Shown here: positions 15,600 through 24,070 of the stretch, in pieces | How the letters are laid out: each line of letters starts with the position of its first letter | Position numbering within the stretch: the stretch's first letter is position 1 | NCBI GenBank assembly: GCA_015660815.1 | Contig: JACSDF010000009.1 | Span: forward strand, 1 to 40,154 | Source of the DNA: Actinomycetota bacterium | Lineage (GTDB): Bacteria > Actinomycetota > Actinomycetes > Nanopelagicales > Nanopelagicaceae | Direction: 5' to 3' | Length of the DNA: 40,154 nucleotides | Program-made: the position numbers and the translations under genes | Notes under the pieces: model-generated | Database searches by the model: none | Told to the model about the DNA's origin: nothing | The model's input: the letters and a program-made list of their open reading frames with translations, nothing else

Positions 15600-18500
15600 T
15601 TAAATTGTAGTTACAACCCATTCCCACGTATGAAGTCCAGATTTGATTAAGTACTGTGGCAAAGTATCGGGACCGCATGCAGCAGTACCAACACCACGGT
15701 GAGCGGCATCAATATGTACAACCGTATTTCCACACGGCTTTATTTCAACATCATGAGTTGCATCGGCTAAATCAACTGCACGGTTTGGCGTGATAGATAC
15801 CTGCAAAGGTTTAGTTAATTGGACACGAAGGCCATTCCCGAAAGCGTTAGTTAGTTCAAACCATCGCACTCCATTGTGACCACCATTTTCCTGAGGGCGA
15901 ACATAAGGGATGTATTGCTCAGCGACTGTGGAAATGTAACGACCTATTCGGGCAATTTTCCTATCTGGGTAAGTTTCATGAGGGCCACTGCCAAACCAAG
16001 TTAGATCAGAAAGCTCTCCGCTGAGTTCAAAGTTAGTACCGACACGGGCTACGTCAACAAAGGATTTTGGAAGAGTGACGCTTTCTTTGACTCTAAAACC
16101 ATTAGCAACAGGCGTGACGGTTTGAATGTGCTTAAGTTCAACACCAGTACTTGTTAACCAAATATTTGTGATTATTACTCTCTTGGAAGTTTGGGAAACA
16201 ACACAGTCACTACGTTCAAGATCGCGTAGTCCCCACCGATTCCATTTTGTCGCGATGTGTCCGATTCGATCATTATCAGTAGGTGCGCGCCACAGGGATA
16301 GTACGGGTGCAAGCACGCCGTAAGGCAAAATAATTTGACCATAATCGTCTACGACGTTGCTGAATAAATCTGATTGCGTCGAAGCTTTAACGCTCAAACT
16401 TCGAGATGGTAGCGATAATTGACTCCAACCAACTTCACTCATTGTTGGTGACCAGACGGTGCTCGCAGTTTTTACAACAGTGAAATTAATAAAGCGCTCT
16501 CCCGCACCATCTGCTTTACTTAGCAACGTTGATTTCACGGTGAAGGCCACAGTCTTTCTTGGTCCAACCTTTGGTAATTTCACTTTTCCGCTATCGGAAA
16601 TAATTCCATCACGGGTAATTGCCCAGTGGAGCTCATACTCACTTAAGTCCTTAAAGAAATTCTTATTAAAAATCTTAAAATTACCAGTTGAGGCTTTAAT
16701 TGAAGTAACTTTCGCAGGCGCAGCAATCGCTTTAAATTCGTGCATGGCAGGTTTTGCCGTCCTATCAGGAAAGACCATTCCATCGCAGCAGAAGTTTCCA
16801 TCATGCTTGACTTCGCCATAATCGCCGCCATAGGCATTTCGCGTACTTCCATCGGGCATAGTTTGAACTGGCCCGTGATCCCAAAACTCCCAAATAAATC
16901 CACCCTGTAATCCATGAGTAGATTCAATGACCTCCCAATACTCGGCAAGAGTTCCATTGGCATTTCCCATTGCATGGGAGTACTCGCACATAATCAGTGG
17001 TCGATCAGCCTTGCTGGAAACCGCATACTCTTTTATGGCGCTAATCGCGGGATACATTGGTGCGATTACATCGGTGAGGGAGTGACTTCCCATCCAATTC
17101 CCGCGAATTCCACCCTCATAATGAAGCGGTCTTGATGGATCAAAATTTCGAGCATAAGCAGCGGCCGCTTCATGGTTTGTTCCTGCACCGGATTCATTGC
17201 CTAGGGACCACATCACCGCGGCAGGATGGTGAATATCCCGCTGAATCATTCTTCCAACACGGTCGACGAAGGCAGTTAAATACTTCGGGTCATCACAGAT
17301 TGAAGCGATGAATGCATGGGATTCGATGTTTGCCTCACCAATAACATAGAAACCAAGTTCATCGCATAGATCTAGGAATGCGGCATCATTTGGATAATGC
17401 GATGTGCGCACCGCATTAAAATTCCATCGCTTGAGCTCGAGCAGATCTTCGCGCATGTCATCACGGGTCAGTGCTCGTCCAGTAAATCTATTGAAATCAT
17501 GTCGATTAATTCCGTAAAACATTACAGGTTGGCCATTAAGTAACAGCTCTTGACCTTTAATTTCTACCGAACGGAAGCCGATTTTTTGTTGGGAAACTTC
17601 CACAACATTTCCAGTGGGATCGATTAACTCAATATTGAGGGTGTAGAGATGAGGGTTTTCAGCTGACCAGGGCTGAATTTTCGGAATTTTGGTATTGAAT
17701 TCAACCTTTCCAACTGGCCACGGTTCGTTTTCTGTAATTGCGCGCCTGGCATCTTCGGGCATATTTCCATGCCAAAACTTGCCGTGGAAGTACTCATCAC
17801 TTCTGAGCTTGAGCGCTTCATCGCGTTCTGTCCAAAGCGGTGCGGAAAAGTGCTTGATGGTAGCCTCTAATTTAGCGGACTTAACTTTCGAAAGCTCTTC
17901 AATCGATGTTCGCAAGGTATAGCCATCACTCGACAGGTTATCTATCGAAGCGATGTACGCACGAATATTTAGAGTTCCGGTTGTACGGTCTTTTTCAAGC
18001 CCTGCAGTTGTGTAGAAACGTTCAATGAAAACCTTATTGGTTGCAAATAACTTTACCGAACGTGTGATTCCACCATGCCACCACTGGTCTTGATCTTCAA
18101 TAAAAGTTGCATCTGACCACTTCGTCACATCGATACGAAGGACGTTGCTGCCACGTCGTATAAATTGAGTAACGTCAAACTCAGCGGCTAGCCGGGAGTC
18201 TTTAGTTAACCCAACTTCAATCCCATTAACAGTTACAAGAGCTACGGATTCATATCCTCCAAGGTGCAAAACTATGCGCTTATCTTTCCAACTGTCTGGG
18301 ATTTCAAAATCTCGCTCATAAACACCATGAGGATTCTCAGCGGGGACTTGCGGTGGTTGCTCATCAAAAGGCATCTGTACATTTGTATAGATTGGCTTGT
18401 CGAAAAAGACATCGCTCTCAGGTTGCATGGTCCACAATCCAGGAACGGGAATTGTCGCCCATTTTTTGCCGATTCGATCAAGTGGTGAATGAAGTAGCTG

Positions 18501-18608
18501 GAATCGCCATCTACCATCGAGTGAAATCTTCTCGATATGCTCAATATTGAGCATAGGCAATCGATTAATCGAAGTTGTCTCAGGGCTCATCCAGTAATTC
18601 GTAATCAT
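15600..18608 (-). CDS. lacZ: Beta-galactosidase, GH2 family (LacZ type)
   Basis: A 1002-residue GH2 enzyme with full LacZ architecture: sugar-binding jelly roll (about 40-215), immunoglobulin-like domains, TIM barrel (about 335-620), linker and C-terminal beta-sandwich (Bgal_small_N, about 740-1002). Catalytic residues are E472 (WSLGNESGAG, acid/base) and E542 (MCEYSHAMGN, nucleophile), aligned with E461 and E537 of E. coli. The N-terminus (NYWMSPETTSINRLPM) is typical and has no signal peptide, so hydrolysis is cytoplasmic and needs imported galactosides. There is no permease or LacI-type regulator next to it. ATG 18608 lies 100 bases from the divergent ppk start. Confidence 0.95.
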   Translation of the reverse strand: MITNYWMSPETTSINRLPMLNIEHIEKISLDGRWRFQLLHSPLDRIGKKWATIPVPGLWTMQPESDVFFDKPIYTNVQMPFDEQPPQVPAENPHGVYERDFEIPDSWKDKRIVLHLGGYESVALVTVNGIEVGLTKDSRLAAEFDVTQFIRRGSNVLRIDVTKWSDATFIEDQDQWWHGGITRSVKLFATNKVFIERFYTTAGLEKDRTTGTLNIRAYIASIDNLSSDGYTLRTSIEELSKVKSAKLEATIKHFSAPLWTERDEALKLRSDEYFHGKFWHGNMPEDARRAITENEPWPVGKVEFNTKIPKIQPWSAENPHLYTLNIELIDPTGNVVEVSQQKIGFRSVEIKGQELLLNGQPVMFYGINRHDFNRFTGRALTRDDMREDLLELKRWNFNAVRTSHYPNDAAFLDLCDELGFYVIGEANIESHAFIASICDDPKYLTAFVDRVGRMIQRDIHHPAAVMWSLGNESGAGTNHEAAAAYARNFDPSRPLHYEGGIRGNWMGSHSLTDVIAPMYPAISAIKEYAVSSKADRPLIMCEYSHAMGNANGTLAEYWEVIESTHGLQGGFIWEFWDHGPVQTMPDGSTRNAYGGDYGEVKHDGNFCCDGMVFPDRTAKPAMHEFKAIAAPAKVTSIKASTGNFKIFNKNFFKDLSEYELHWAITRDGIISDSGKVKLPKVGPRKTVAFTVKSTLLSKADGAGERFINFTVVKTASTVWSPTMSEVGWSQLSLPSRSLSVKASTQSDLFSNVVDDYGQIILPYGVLAPVLSLWRAPTDNDRIGHIATKWNRWGLRDLERSDCVVSQTSKRVIITNIWLTSTGVELKHIQTVTPVANGFRVKESVTLPKSFVDVARVGTNFELSGELSDLTWFGSGPHETYPDRKIARIGRYISTVAEQYIPYVRPQENGGHNGVRWFELTNAFGNGLRVQLTKPLQVSITPNRAVDLADATHDVEIKPCGNTVVHIDAAHRGVGTAACGPDTLPQYLIKSGLHTWEWVVTTI

Positions 18609-18708
18609 GGGCTTTAGTCTGCCATTTGCAGCTCATAAGTGCGAAGTTCAGGCCCGTTTGCTAGAAATCCACCTGCCAGACACCCACGGTTTACCAAAAA
18701 AGTGGAGA

Positions 18709-20778
18709 ATGAGAGGTGTGAAGTTCCAGAATGTTACAGACCGCGAGCTCAGTTGGCTCGCCTTTGACCAACGCGTACTTGAGTTGGCTGAAGATGAGCG
18801 AATTCCTCTCCTAGAGCGAGTCCGCTTTCTGGCTATTTTCTCATCTAATCTTGACGAGTTTTTTATGGTGCGAGTTGCAACACTCATGAGCAAAATTGAA
18901 AATGATATGAATGCACCCAATGTTGCTGGGATAGCTCCAAAGGAGTTAATGAGCCAAATTTCTTCAATTACGAGGGCATTAATCGAGCGTCAATCAAAGG
19001 TTTTTCATGAGGATATTATTCCGAAATTGCATGACGAAGGAATTGAGTTTTTGCATGTAGATGATTTGAATGAGGCCGAGCGAACATATGTAGATAAGTT
19101 ATTTCGAGATCGAATCTTTCCAGTGCTAACTCCGCTTGCGGTAGATCCATCACATCCTTTTCCATACATTTCAGGACTCTCTCTAAATCTCGCAGTTATA
19201 GTAAAAAACGAAGAAACACATGAAGAGTTTTTTGCTCGGGTAAAAGTTCCAGAGATTCTTCCCCGTTTTATCGCTACAGCAAAGAGCGGCTCCACTAGAT
19301 TTATAGCGATTGAATCGCTGATCGCAAGTAACTTGCAAGAGCTCTTCCCTGGAATGGTAATCGAAGAGCATTATTGTTTTCGAATTACGCGAAACCAAGA
19401 CTTGGAGTTAGATGAAGAAGAGTCGGAAGACCTTCTGCTATCCCTTGAACAAGAGTTGTCGCGACGTAGATTTGGTCCGCCTGTCCGGCTGGAAATTGAA
19501 AATGGTGTTGATGTAAGTCTCGTGGAGCGATTGGCGAATGAACTTGGAATAAGTGAAGAGAATATTATTCATACCTCACTACCACTTGACCTAACTGCAC
19601 TCAACAAAATTGCAGATCTTGGATTTCCAGCGCTTAAATTTGAAAAATTTAGATCACGAACGGCTCATGCATTATCTGAAGTTGATTCAGAGGACACCGA
19701 TTTATTCTTCGCAGCAATTCGACAGGGCGAGATTTTGCTCCATCACCCCTATGAATCCTTCACCTCATCAGTGGTGCGCTTTCTTCAATGTGCAGCCCAA
19801 GATCCACACGTGCTAGCGATTAAGCAGACGTTATACCGAACTTCGGGAGACTCGCCTATTGTCGAAGCGCTCATAGAGGCCGCTGAAGCAGGCAAACAAG
19901 TCTTGGCGGTGATTGAAATTCGCGCTCGCTTTGATGAGCAGGCAAATGTGCGCTGGGCAAGAAAGCTTGAAGCGGCTGGGGTGCACGTTGTTTACGGTTT
20001 GATGGGGTTGAAGACTCATGCAAAACTCTCTTTAGTTATTCGTGATGAGCCTCAAGGATTACGGCGTTACTGCCATATCGGTACGGGAAACTACAATCCG
20101 AAGACGGCACGAATGTACGAGGATTTAGGAATTCTAAGTAATGACACCGAACTAACCGAGGATCTAACAAAACTCTTCAACCAACTTTCGGGCTTTGCAC
20201 CTCAATCAACTTACTCACGACTTTTAGTTGCGCCAAGAACGCTTCGCTCCGGAATCATGGAGCGAATCGATCGAGAGATTGAAAATGTGAAGTCAGGTCG
20301 ACCTGCCGGTATTCAATTTAAACTTAACTCTATTTTGGATGAGAGTTTTGTTGAAAAGCTTTACGAGGCATCTCAAGCAGGGGTAAAAATTGAACTTGTA
20401 ATCAGAGGTATTTGCGCTGTCCAACCAGGGCTCAAGGGAGTCTCTGAAAATATTACAGTGAAATCAATTCTTGGGCGTTTCTTAGAGCACTCTAGAATCT
20501 TCCATTTTGTAAATGGGGGTGAAGATGAGTACTGGATAGGGAGTGCAGACTTAATGGGTCGAAATTTAGACCGACGCGTTGAAAGCTTAATTCGTGTAGA
20601 TAAAAAAGACCATCACCAGAGATTGCAAGCGATTATTGATCTTGGACTTTCAGATCAAACCTCCAGTTGGCAACTCACAGGCACCGAGTGGACAAGAAAG
20701 AGTTTGGATAGCAACGGAAATTCACTTATCGATGTTCATGCAACGATGATTAAACACTATGCAAAAGGTAGGCAGTAA
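18709..20778 (+). CDS. ppk: Polyphosphate kinase 1
   Basis: Ppk1 makes long polyphosphate chains from ATP reversibly. From ATG 18709 the protein is 689 residues, the family length. Domains: N (NVTDRELSWLAFDQRVLELAE), head, and two C-terminal phospholipase-D-like catalytic domains. H437 (LKTHAKLSLVIR) is the phosphorylated histidine and H594 (LEHSRIFHF) the second, matching H435 and H592 in E. coli. The frame is open back to 18607 but that part (rich in His/Pro) is unlike any Ppk, so ATG 18709 was chosen. The stop is followed at once by the NUDIX gene (TAAATG), so the two form an operon as ppk1-mutT1 does in mycobacteria. Confidence 0.95.
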   Translation: MRGVKFQNVTDRELSWLAFDQRVLELAEDERIPLLERVRFLAIFSSNLDEFFMVRVATLMSKIENDMNAPNVAGIAPKELMSQISSITRALIERQSKVFHEDIIPKLHDEGIEFLHVDDLNEAERTYVDKLFRDRIFPVLTPLAVDPSHPFPYISGLSLNLAVIVKNEETHEEFFARVKVPEILPRFIATAKSGSTRFIAIESLIASNLQELFPGMVIEEHYCFRITRNQDLELDEEESEDLLLSLEQELSRRRFGPPVRLEIENGVDVSLVERLANELGISEENIIHTSLPLDLTALNKIADLGFPALKFEKFRSRTAHALSEVDSEDTDLFFAAIRQGEILLHHPYESFTSSVVRFLQCAAQDPHVLAIKQTLYRTSGDSPIVEALIEAAEAGKQVLAVIEIRARFDEQANVRWARKLEAAGVHVVYGLMGLKTHAKLSLVIRDEPQGLRRYCHIGTGNYNPKTARMYEDLGILSNDTELTEDLTKLFNQLSGFAPQSTYSRLLVAPRTLRSGIMERIDREIENVKSGRPAGIQFKLNSILDESFVEKLYEASQAGVKIELVIRGICAVQPGLKGVSENITVKSILGRFLEHSRIFHFVNGGEDEYWIGSADLMGRNLDRRVESLIRVDKKDHHQRLQAIIDLGLSDQTSSWQLTGTEWTRKSLDSNGNSLIDVHATMIKHYAKGRQ

Positions 20779-21678
20779 ATGGAAAGTGAAAATCCGGTTA
20801 TCTATGCCGCTGGCGCAGTCCTATGGCGCTTTGGCGCAAAAAAGAGAGTTGAGATTGCCCTAATCCACCGGCCACGGTACGGAGATTGGTCACTTCCGAA
20901 AGGTAAGTTAGATGCTAATGAAACCATGATTGGTTGTGCCTACCGTGAAGTCATGGAAGAGACCGGCCACGCAGCGATTTTTGGACCTGAAATTGGCGAT
21001 GCAACATATGTAGTTGATGGTGTGACAAAACTTGTTAAATACTGGTCGGCCCAGGCTGTTGGTGAGCCAACTGGAAAGCCGAATCCCACGGAAATAGATC
21101 AGATTTTGTGGTTATCTCCTGCTGAGGCCCGCAAGAAATTAACTTTAGATGACGATAGATCAATCGTAGATTTTTTTCTTGAGTTTGGCACTGGAACAAC
21201 AGCGCTTGTATTGCTAAGGCACGCTAAAGCAATCAAACGTGAGGATTGGGATGGCGATGACGGCGATCGACCTTTGGGAAATGTTGGTCAGTTACAGGCC
21301 AAGCGTCTTCTTTCAAAATACTTACCTTATGCAATAAAGGAAGTGCACTCTTCAGATGCGATGCGATGCATTGAAACTATTGAACCGATGACACGTGCAT
21401 TACAAATGCACCCAATTTTCTCTACTGATTTAAGCGAGTATAGATTTGCAAAAGACAAAGAGGTTGCTCTCGATTATGCGCAAGACTTAATGCTTCGAAA
21501 CCAGAGCGCGATAATTTGCAGCCATAATCCAATTCTTCCAAAGGTTTTGAAGAAATTGATTGGAAAGAAGAATTTTAAAGAGTTAGATCAAAAATTGGAG
21601 CCGGCCGAGGCTTGGGTGCTGCATCATCGAGATGGAGAAATCATTGCAATTGACTGGGTTAGCGCTCCAAATACTTAA
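20779..21678 (+). CDS. mutT1: MutT1-like NUDIX hydrolase fused to a histidine phosphatase
   Basis: A 299-residue two-domain protein. Residues 1-130 are a NUDIX domain with a perfect box: G42, E48, R56-E57, E60-E61 and G63 (GKLDANE...REVMEETG). Residues about 140-299 are a SixA/phosphoglycerate-mutase-like histidine phosphatase with LLRHAKA, a second basic motif at DAMRCIET and the late histidine in ICSHNP. Mycobacterial MutT1 has this same fusion and cleans 8-oxo-dGTP, 8-oxo-GTP and diadenosine polyphosphates. Coupling to ppk is conserved. It ends one base before the convergent ppx stop. Confidence 0.88.
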   Translation: MESENPVIYAAGAVLWRFGAKKRVEIALIHRPRYGDWSLPKGKLDANETMIGCAYREVMEETGHAAIFGPEIGDATYVVDGVTKLVKYWSAQAVGEPTGKPNPTEIDQILWLSPAEARKKLTLDDDRSIVDFFLEFGTGTTALVLLRHAKAIKREDWDGDDGDRPLGNVGQLQAKRLLSKYLPYAIKEVHSSDAMRCIETIEPMTRALQMHPIFSTDLSEYRFAKDKEVALDYAQDLMLRNQSAIICSHNPILPKVLKKLIGKKNFKELDQKLEPAEAWVLHHRDGEIIAIDWVSAPNT

Positions 21679-21679
21679 A

Positions 21680-22597
21680 TTACCCTTGAAGCCAATCTAA
21701 CCTGCGCAAAACAATTCCTTCACGTAATGCCCAGGGGCAGATTTCAACTCGCTCGATATCTAAAACTTCCATCACTGAGCGCGCAACTACCGCACCAGCA
21801 ACAATTTGTTGGGCTCTACTTGCTGATACTCCGGGTAAATCAGCACGCATTTTGTTCGGCATTTCAGCTAGCCTAGAAGTCATTGCCTTTAGATTTGTAA
21901 CTTCAAGATATTTAGGGTTCTCGTTAAACCAATGTCCGGACAGGCGAGCAAGTGTTCGAAACGTTTTGCTAGTTGCAACAAAATGATTTGCATCATGCAC
22001 CCGAAGAATTGAAGGGAGTTCTCTCTCTAAGTTATCTGCAACGAAACTCTCTAAGAATTTCACCTCTTTTGCCGAGTGTGGGTCGCCGCTTAAGAAATCT
22101 CTAGTCAAACGTGCAGCTCCTAGAGGCAGAGAAATCGTTGCCTCGGGATTTTCATCAATTCCAGATGCAATCTCTAAGGACCCCCCACCAATATCAAGAA
22201 CTAATAACTTTCCCGCTGACCAACCAAACCAGCGGCGCACCGCTAGAAAAGTCATTCGAGCCTCTTCATCACCCGTGAGGATCTGTAAATCAATCTGATG
22301 TTGTTCATTAATCTCTTGAATTATCTGAGTACCGTTTTTAGCTTCTCGGATAGCAGAAGTAGCAAAGGCGATAATTTCATCGGTATTACTTTCTTGGGCG
22401 TGTGAAACTGCACCGGCAATCGCTTCATGAAGCAAGTTGATACCTTCAATTGAAATCGAGCCAGTTTTATCAAGGTACTGAGTCAACCTAAGCTCAACTT
22501 TATAATTGGTCGTTGGAGCTGGACGAGCCCCAATATGAGCATCCATTACTTGCAAATGGATGGTATTTGATCCGACATCCAAAACACCTAATCTCAC
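21680..22597 (-). CDS. ppx: Exopolyphosphatase (Ppx/GppA family, short form)
   Basis: A 305-residue member of the ASKHA-fold Ppx/GppA family, which removes terminal phosphate from polyphosphate or hydrolyses pppGpp. Motifs are LDVGSNTIHL (phosphate-1), FATSAIREAKNG, and VLDIGGGSLEIA (phosphate-2). It lacks the C-terminal HD domain of E. coli Ppx (about 510 aa), as is normal for actinobacterial Ppx1/Ppx2. GTG 22597 was chosen over GTG 22603 because a TAGGTT hexamer lies exactly 6 bases before it and the family begins MRLGVLDVGSNT. It is convergent with ppk-mutT1, placing polyphosphate synthesis and breakdown side by side. Confidence 0.9.
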   Translation of the reverse strand: MRLGVLDVGSNTIHLQVMDAHIGARPAPTTNYKVELRLTQYLDKTGSISIEGINLLHEAIAGAVSHAQESNTDEIIAFATSAIREAKNGTQIIQEINEQHQIDLQILTGDEEARMTFLAVRRWFGWSAGKLLVLDIGGGSLEIASGIDENPEATISLPLGAARLTRDFLSGDPHSAKEVKFLESFVADNLERELPSILRVHDANHFVATSKTFRTLARLSGHWFNENPKYLEVTNLKAMTSRLAEMPNKMRADLPGVSASRAQQIVAGAVVARSVMEVLDIERVEICPWALREGIVLRRLDWLQG

Positions 22598-22603
22598 AGG
22601 CAC

Positions 22604-22609
22604 AACCTA
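22604..22609 (-). promoter_or_regulatory. Leaderless-type -10 of ppx (TAGGTT, 6 nt before GTG 22597)
   Basis: On the minus strand TAGGTT is followed by GTGCCT and GTG. This spacing supports the second GTG as start. Confidence 0.5.
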
Positions 22610-22686
22610 CCCTTTGCCTCGCCCTTGCCTCTCGATTTCAAGTTTTTGCAACTCACTGCCATAATTGCCGCTGGTCGCAAGACCGG

Positions 22687-22702
22687 TACGTGCTCGCACG
22701 TA
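22687..22702. repeat. 16-bp palindrome just before tRNA-Thr
   Basis: TACGTGC (22687-22693) and GCACGTA (22696-22702) form a perfect 7-bp dyad around TC. It ends one base before the tRNA 5' end. It may be part of the tRNA promoter, a hairpin in the pre-tRNA leader, or chance. No clear -35/-10 pair was found in the 22604-22686 stretch. Confidence 0.5.
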
Positions 22703-22703
22703 G

Positions 22704-22775
22704 GCCTCTCTAGCTCAGTGGTAGAGCAGCGCACTTGTAATGCGCAGGTCGTCAGTTCAATCCTGACGGGGGGCT
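22704..22775 (+). tRNA. tRNA-Thr (anticodon TGT)
   Basis: A 72-base cloverleaf is complete: acceptor GCCTCTC with GGGGGGC (two T-G pairs), D stem GCTC/GAGC, anticodon stem GCGCA/TGCGC with loop CTTGTAA (anticodon TGT at 22736-22738), variable AGGTC, T stem GTCAG/CTGAC with loop TTCAATC, and discriminator T. CCA is not encoded. It reads ACA codons and by wobble others. The carbonic anhydrase gene begins 25 bases downstream with no terminator between, so they may share a transcript. Confidence 0.95.
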
Positions 22776-22800
22776 CGTACTAATTATTTGAAGGGAAAAA

Positions 22801-23313
22801 ATGCCTCACTTTCCGCATGATGAATTCGCTGATGCTTTAAAAGCAAATGATGAGTACATCAAAGAATTTAAATACTCCGGGTTAACTGGAGTTGCCCAAC
22901 AAGGTATAGCCATAGTCACCTGCATGGATTCGCGCATTAATCCCTTGTCGGTTGTCGGTATGCGATCTGGAGATGCAAAGATTCTCCGTAACGCGGGTGC
23001 TCGCGTAACTGAGGATGTTCTTCGAACACTAGTTTTGGCCACATACTTACTCGGCGTACGGCGTATTTTGATTATGCCGCACACTAACTGCCGAATGGCT
23101 ATGGTTGAAGAGGCCGATATCCATGCACATATTCAAAAAGAGTTTGGAGTTGATACTAGAAGCCTTGAGTTCCGAACTGTCTCTGATCAGACTAAGGCTC
23201 TAATTACTGATGTAAATCGGGTTCGCTCGTATCCATTACTCAATGATGGGGTTGTCGTTGGCGGAGCGATTTACGATGTTGCAACTGGGAAAATCACTCC
23301 GATTGATTGTTAG
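22801..23313 (+). CDS. Beta-class carbonic anhydrase
   Basis: Hydrates CO2 to bicarbonate. The 170-residue protein has the beta-class zinc ligands C41 (CMDSRINP, with D43-R45 as the catalytic dyad), H94 and C97 (MPHTNCRM), and the segment KILRNAGARVTEDVLRTL. It is short, as in the small beta-CA clade found in Mycobacterium (Rv1284-type). ATG 22801 follows GAAGGGA. Its 3' end overlaps that of the convergent hydrolase by 20 bases. Confidence 0.9.
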   Translation: MPHFPHDEFADALKANDEYIKEFKYSGLTGVAQQGIAIVTCMDSRINPLSVVGMRSGDAKILRNAGARVTEDVLRTLVLATYLLGVRRILIMPHTNCRMAMVEEADIHAHIQKEFGVDTRSLEFRTVSDQTKALITDVNRVRSYPLLNDGVVVGGAIYDVATGKITPIDC

Positions 23314-24070
23314 TTCTTCTAATTGGCATTCGCGTCGCTGGATAATTTAAATCTTCAAGGAACTGAACTATCACTGCGTTCATGAGATCGGGTTTTTCTT
23401 TCACAACAGCGTGTGATGTTCCCGGAATAACTGCCAACTGTCCCAAAGGCAACGCCTCAAAAAGTGCCACAGTGTGCGAGTGGGAAATAATGTCATCGTC
23501 ACCAACTAGAACAAGCACCGGGCATTGAATTGTGGCGATTTCCTCAAGCGTAAGTGTGGGTTCACTCTCCCAAATTTCCTGCATTCGAATCGTTTTTTCA
23601 AGCAACGTGTGTGGTGCATCGGGTGAAATCAAGTTGTACTCTGCTTGATCCTCTTCAGAAATCTCAGGGTTATCAAATGTTTGCATTACGCCGGAGTGGT
23701 GGAAATTTGCACCAATTGCAACGATAGATTTAACGAGGTCGGGACGCGCTATTGCAGCCATTAACGCGATATTTGCACCATCGCTCCAGCCAATTAAATG
23801 TGCAGGCTCCTTAACAATATCTTCAAGGAATGCGATTGCCTCACGAGTTTGAAAGTCAAAGTGCAAGCTATCGTCTTGATCTCCGGTGAAGCCATGTGCA
23901 GTGCGATCATAAGCAAAAATATGGAACTCATCTTCAAGCGGAGGAACCAAGATGTAGTCCCAGCTCGATGTCTTACTTAAGCCACCGTGCAGTAAAACAA
24001 CGGCCTCACCATCATTTTCCCACTCATAACTATAAATTTGATGCCCTCGAAGGCTCACGTAATCTGGCAT
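23294..24070 (-). CDS. Alpha/beta-fold hydrolase
   Basis: A 258-residue cytoplasmic hydrolase. Oxyanion strand LLHGG (26-30), nucleophile elbow GWSDGAN with S96, an acid in LVLVGDDDIIS and the late histidine in PGTSHAVV complete the triad. The substrate is unknown; esterase or C-C hydrolase are possible. Its ATG overlaps the NDH-2 stop (TAATG), so it is co-translated with ndh. There is no signal peptide. The last residues (MPIRRTNNQSE) are read from DNA that also encodes the end of the carbonic anhydrase on the other strand. Confidence 0.85.
   Translation of the reverse strand: MPDYVSLRGHQIYSYEWENDGEAVVLLHGGLSKTSSWDYILVPPLEDEFHIFAYDRTAHGFTGDQDDSLHFDFQTREAIAFLEDIVKEPAHLIGWSDGANIALMAAIARPDLVKSIVAIGANFHHSGVMQTFDNPEISEEDQAEYNLISPDAPHTLLEKTIRMQEIWESEPTLTLEEIATIQCPVLVLVGDDDIISHSHTVALFEALPLGQLAVIPGTSHAVVKEKPDLMNAVIVQFLEDLNYPATRMPIRRTNNQSE

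Noticed and set aside
18607-18708. N-terminal extension of ppk from 18607
   Set aside because: The extra 34 residues do not resemble any Ppk, and ATG 18709 gives the normal family length and histidine numbering.
22598-22603. GTG 22603 as start of ppx
   Set aside because: It would place the start directly against the TAGGTT hexamer. GTG 22597 has the regular 6-base spacing and the family N-terminus.
22704-22775. tRNA-Thr as an integration site for a mobile element
   Set aside because: There is no integrase, no repeated copy of the tRNA 3' end and only housekeeping genes on both sides.
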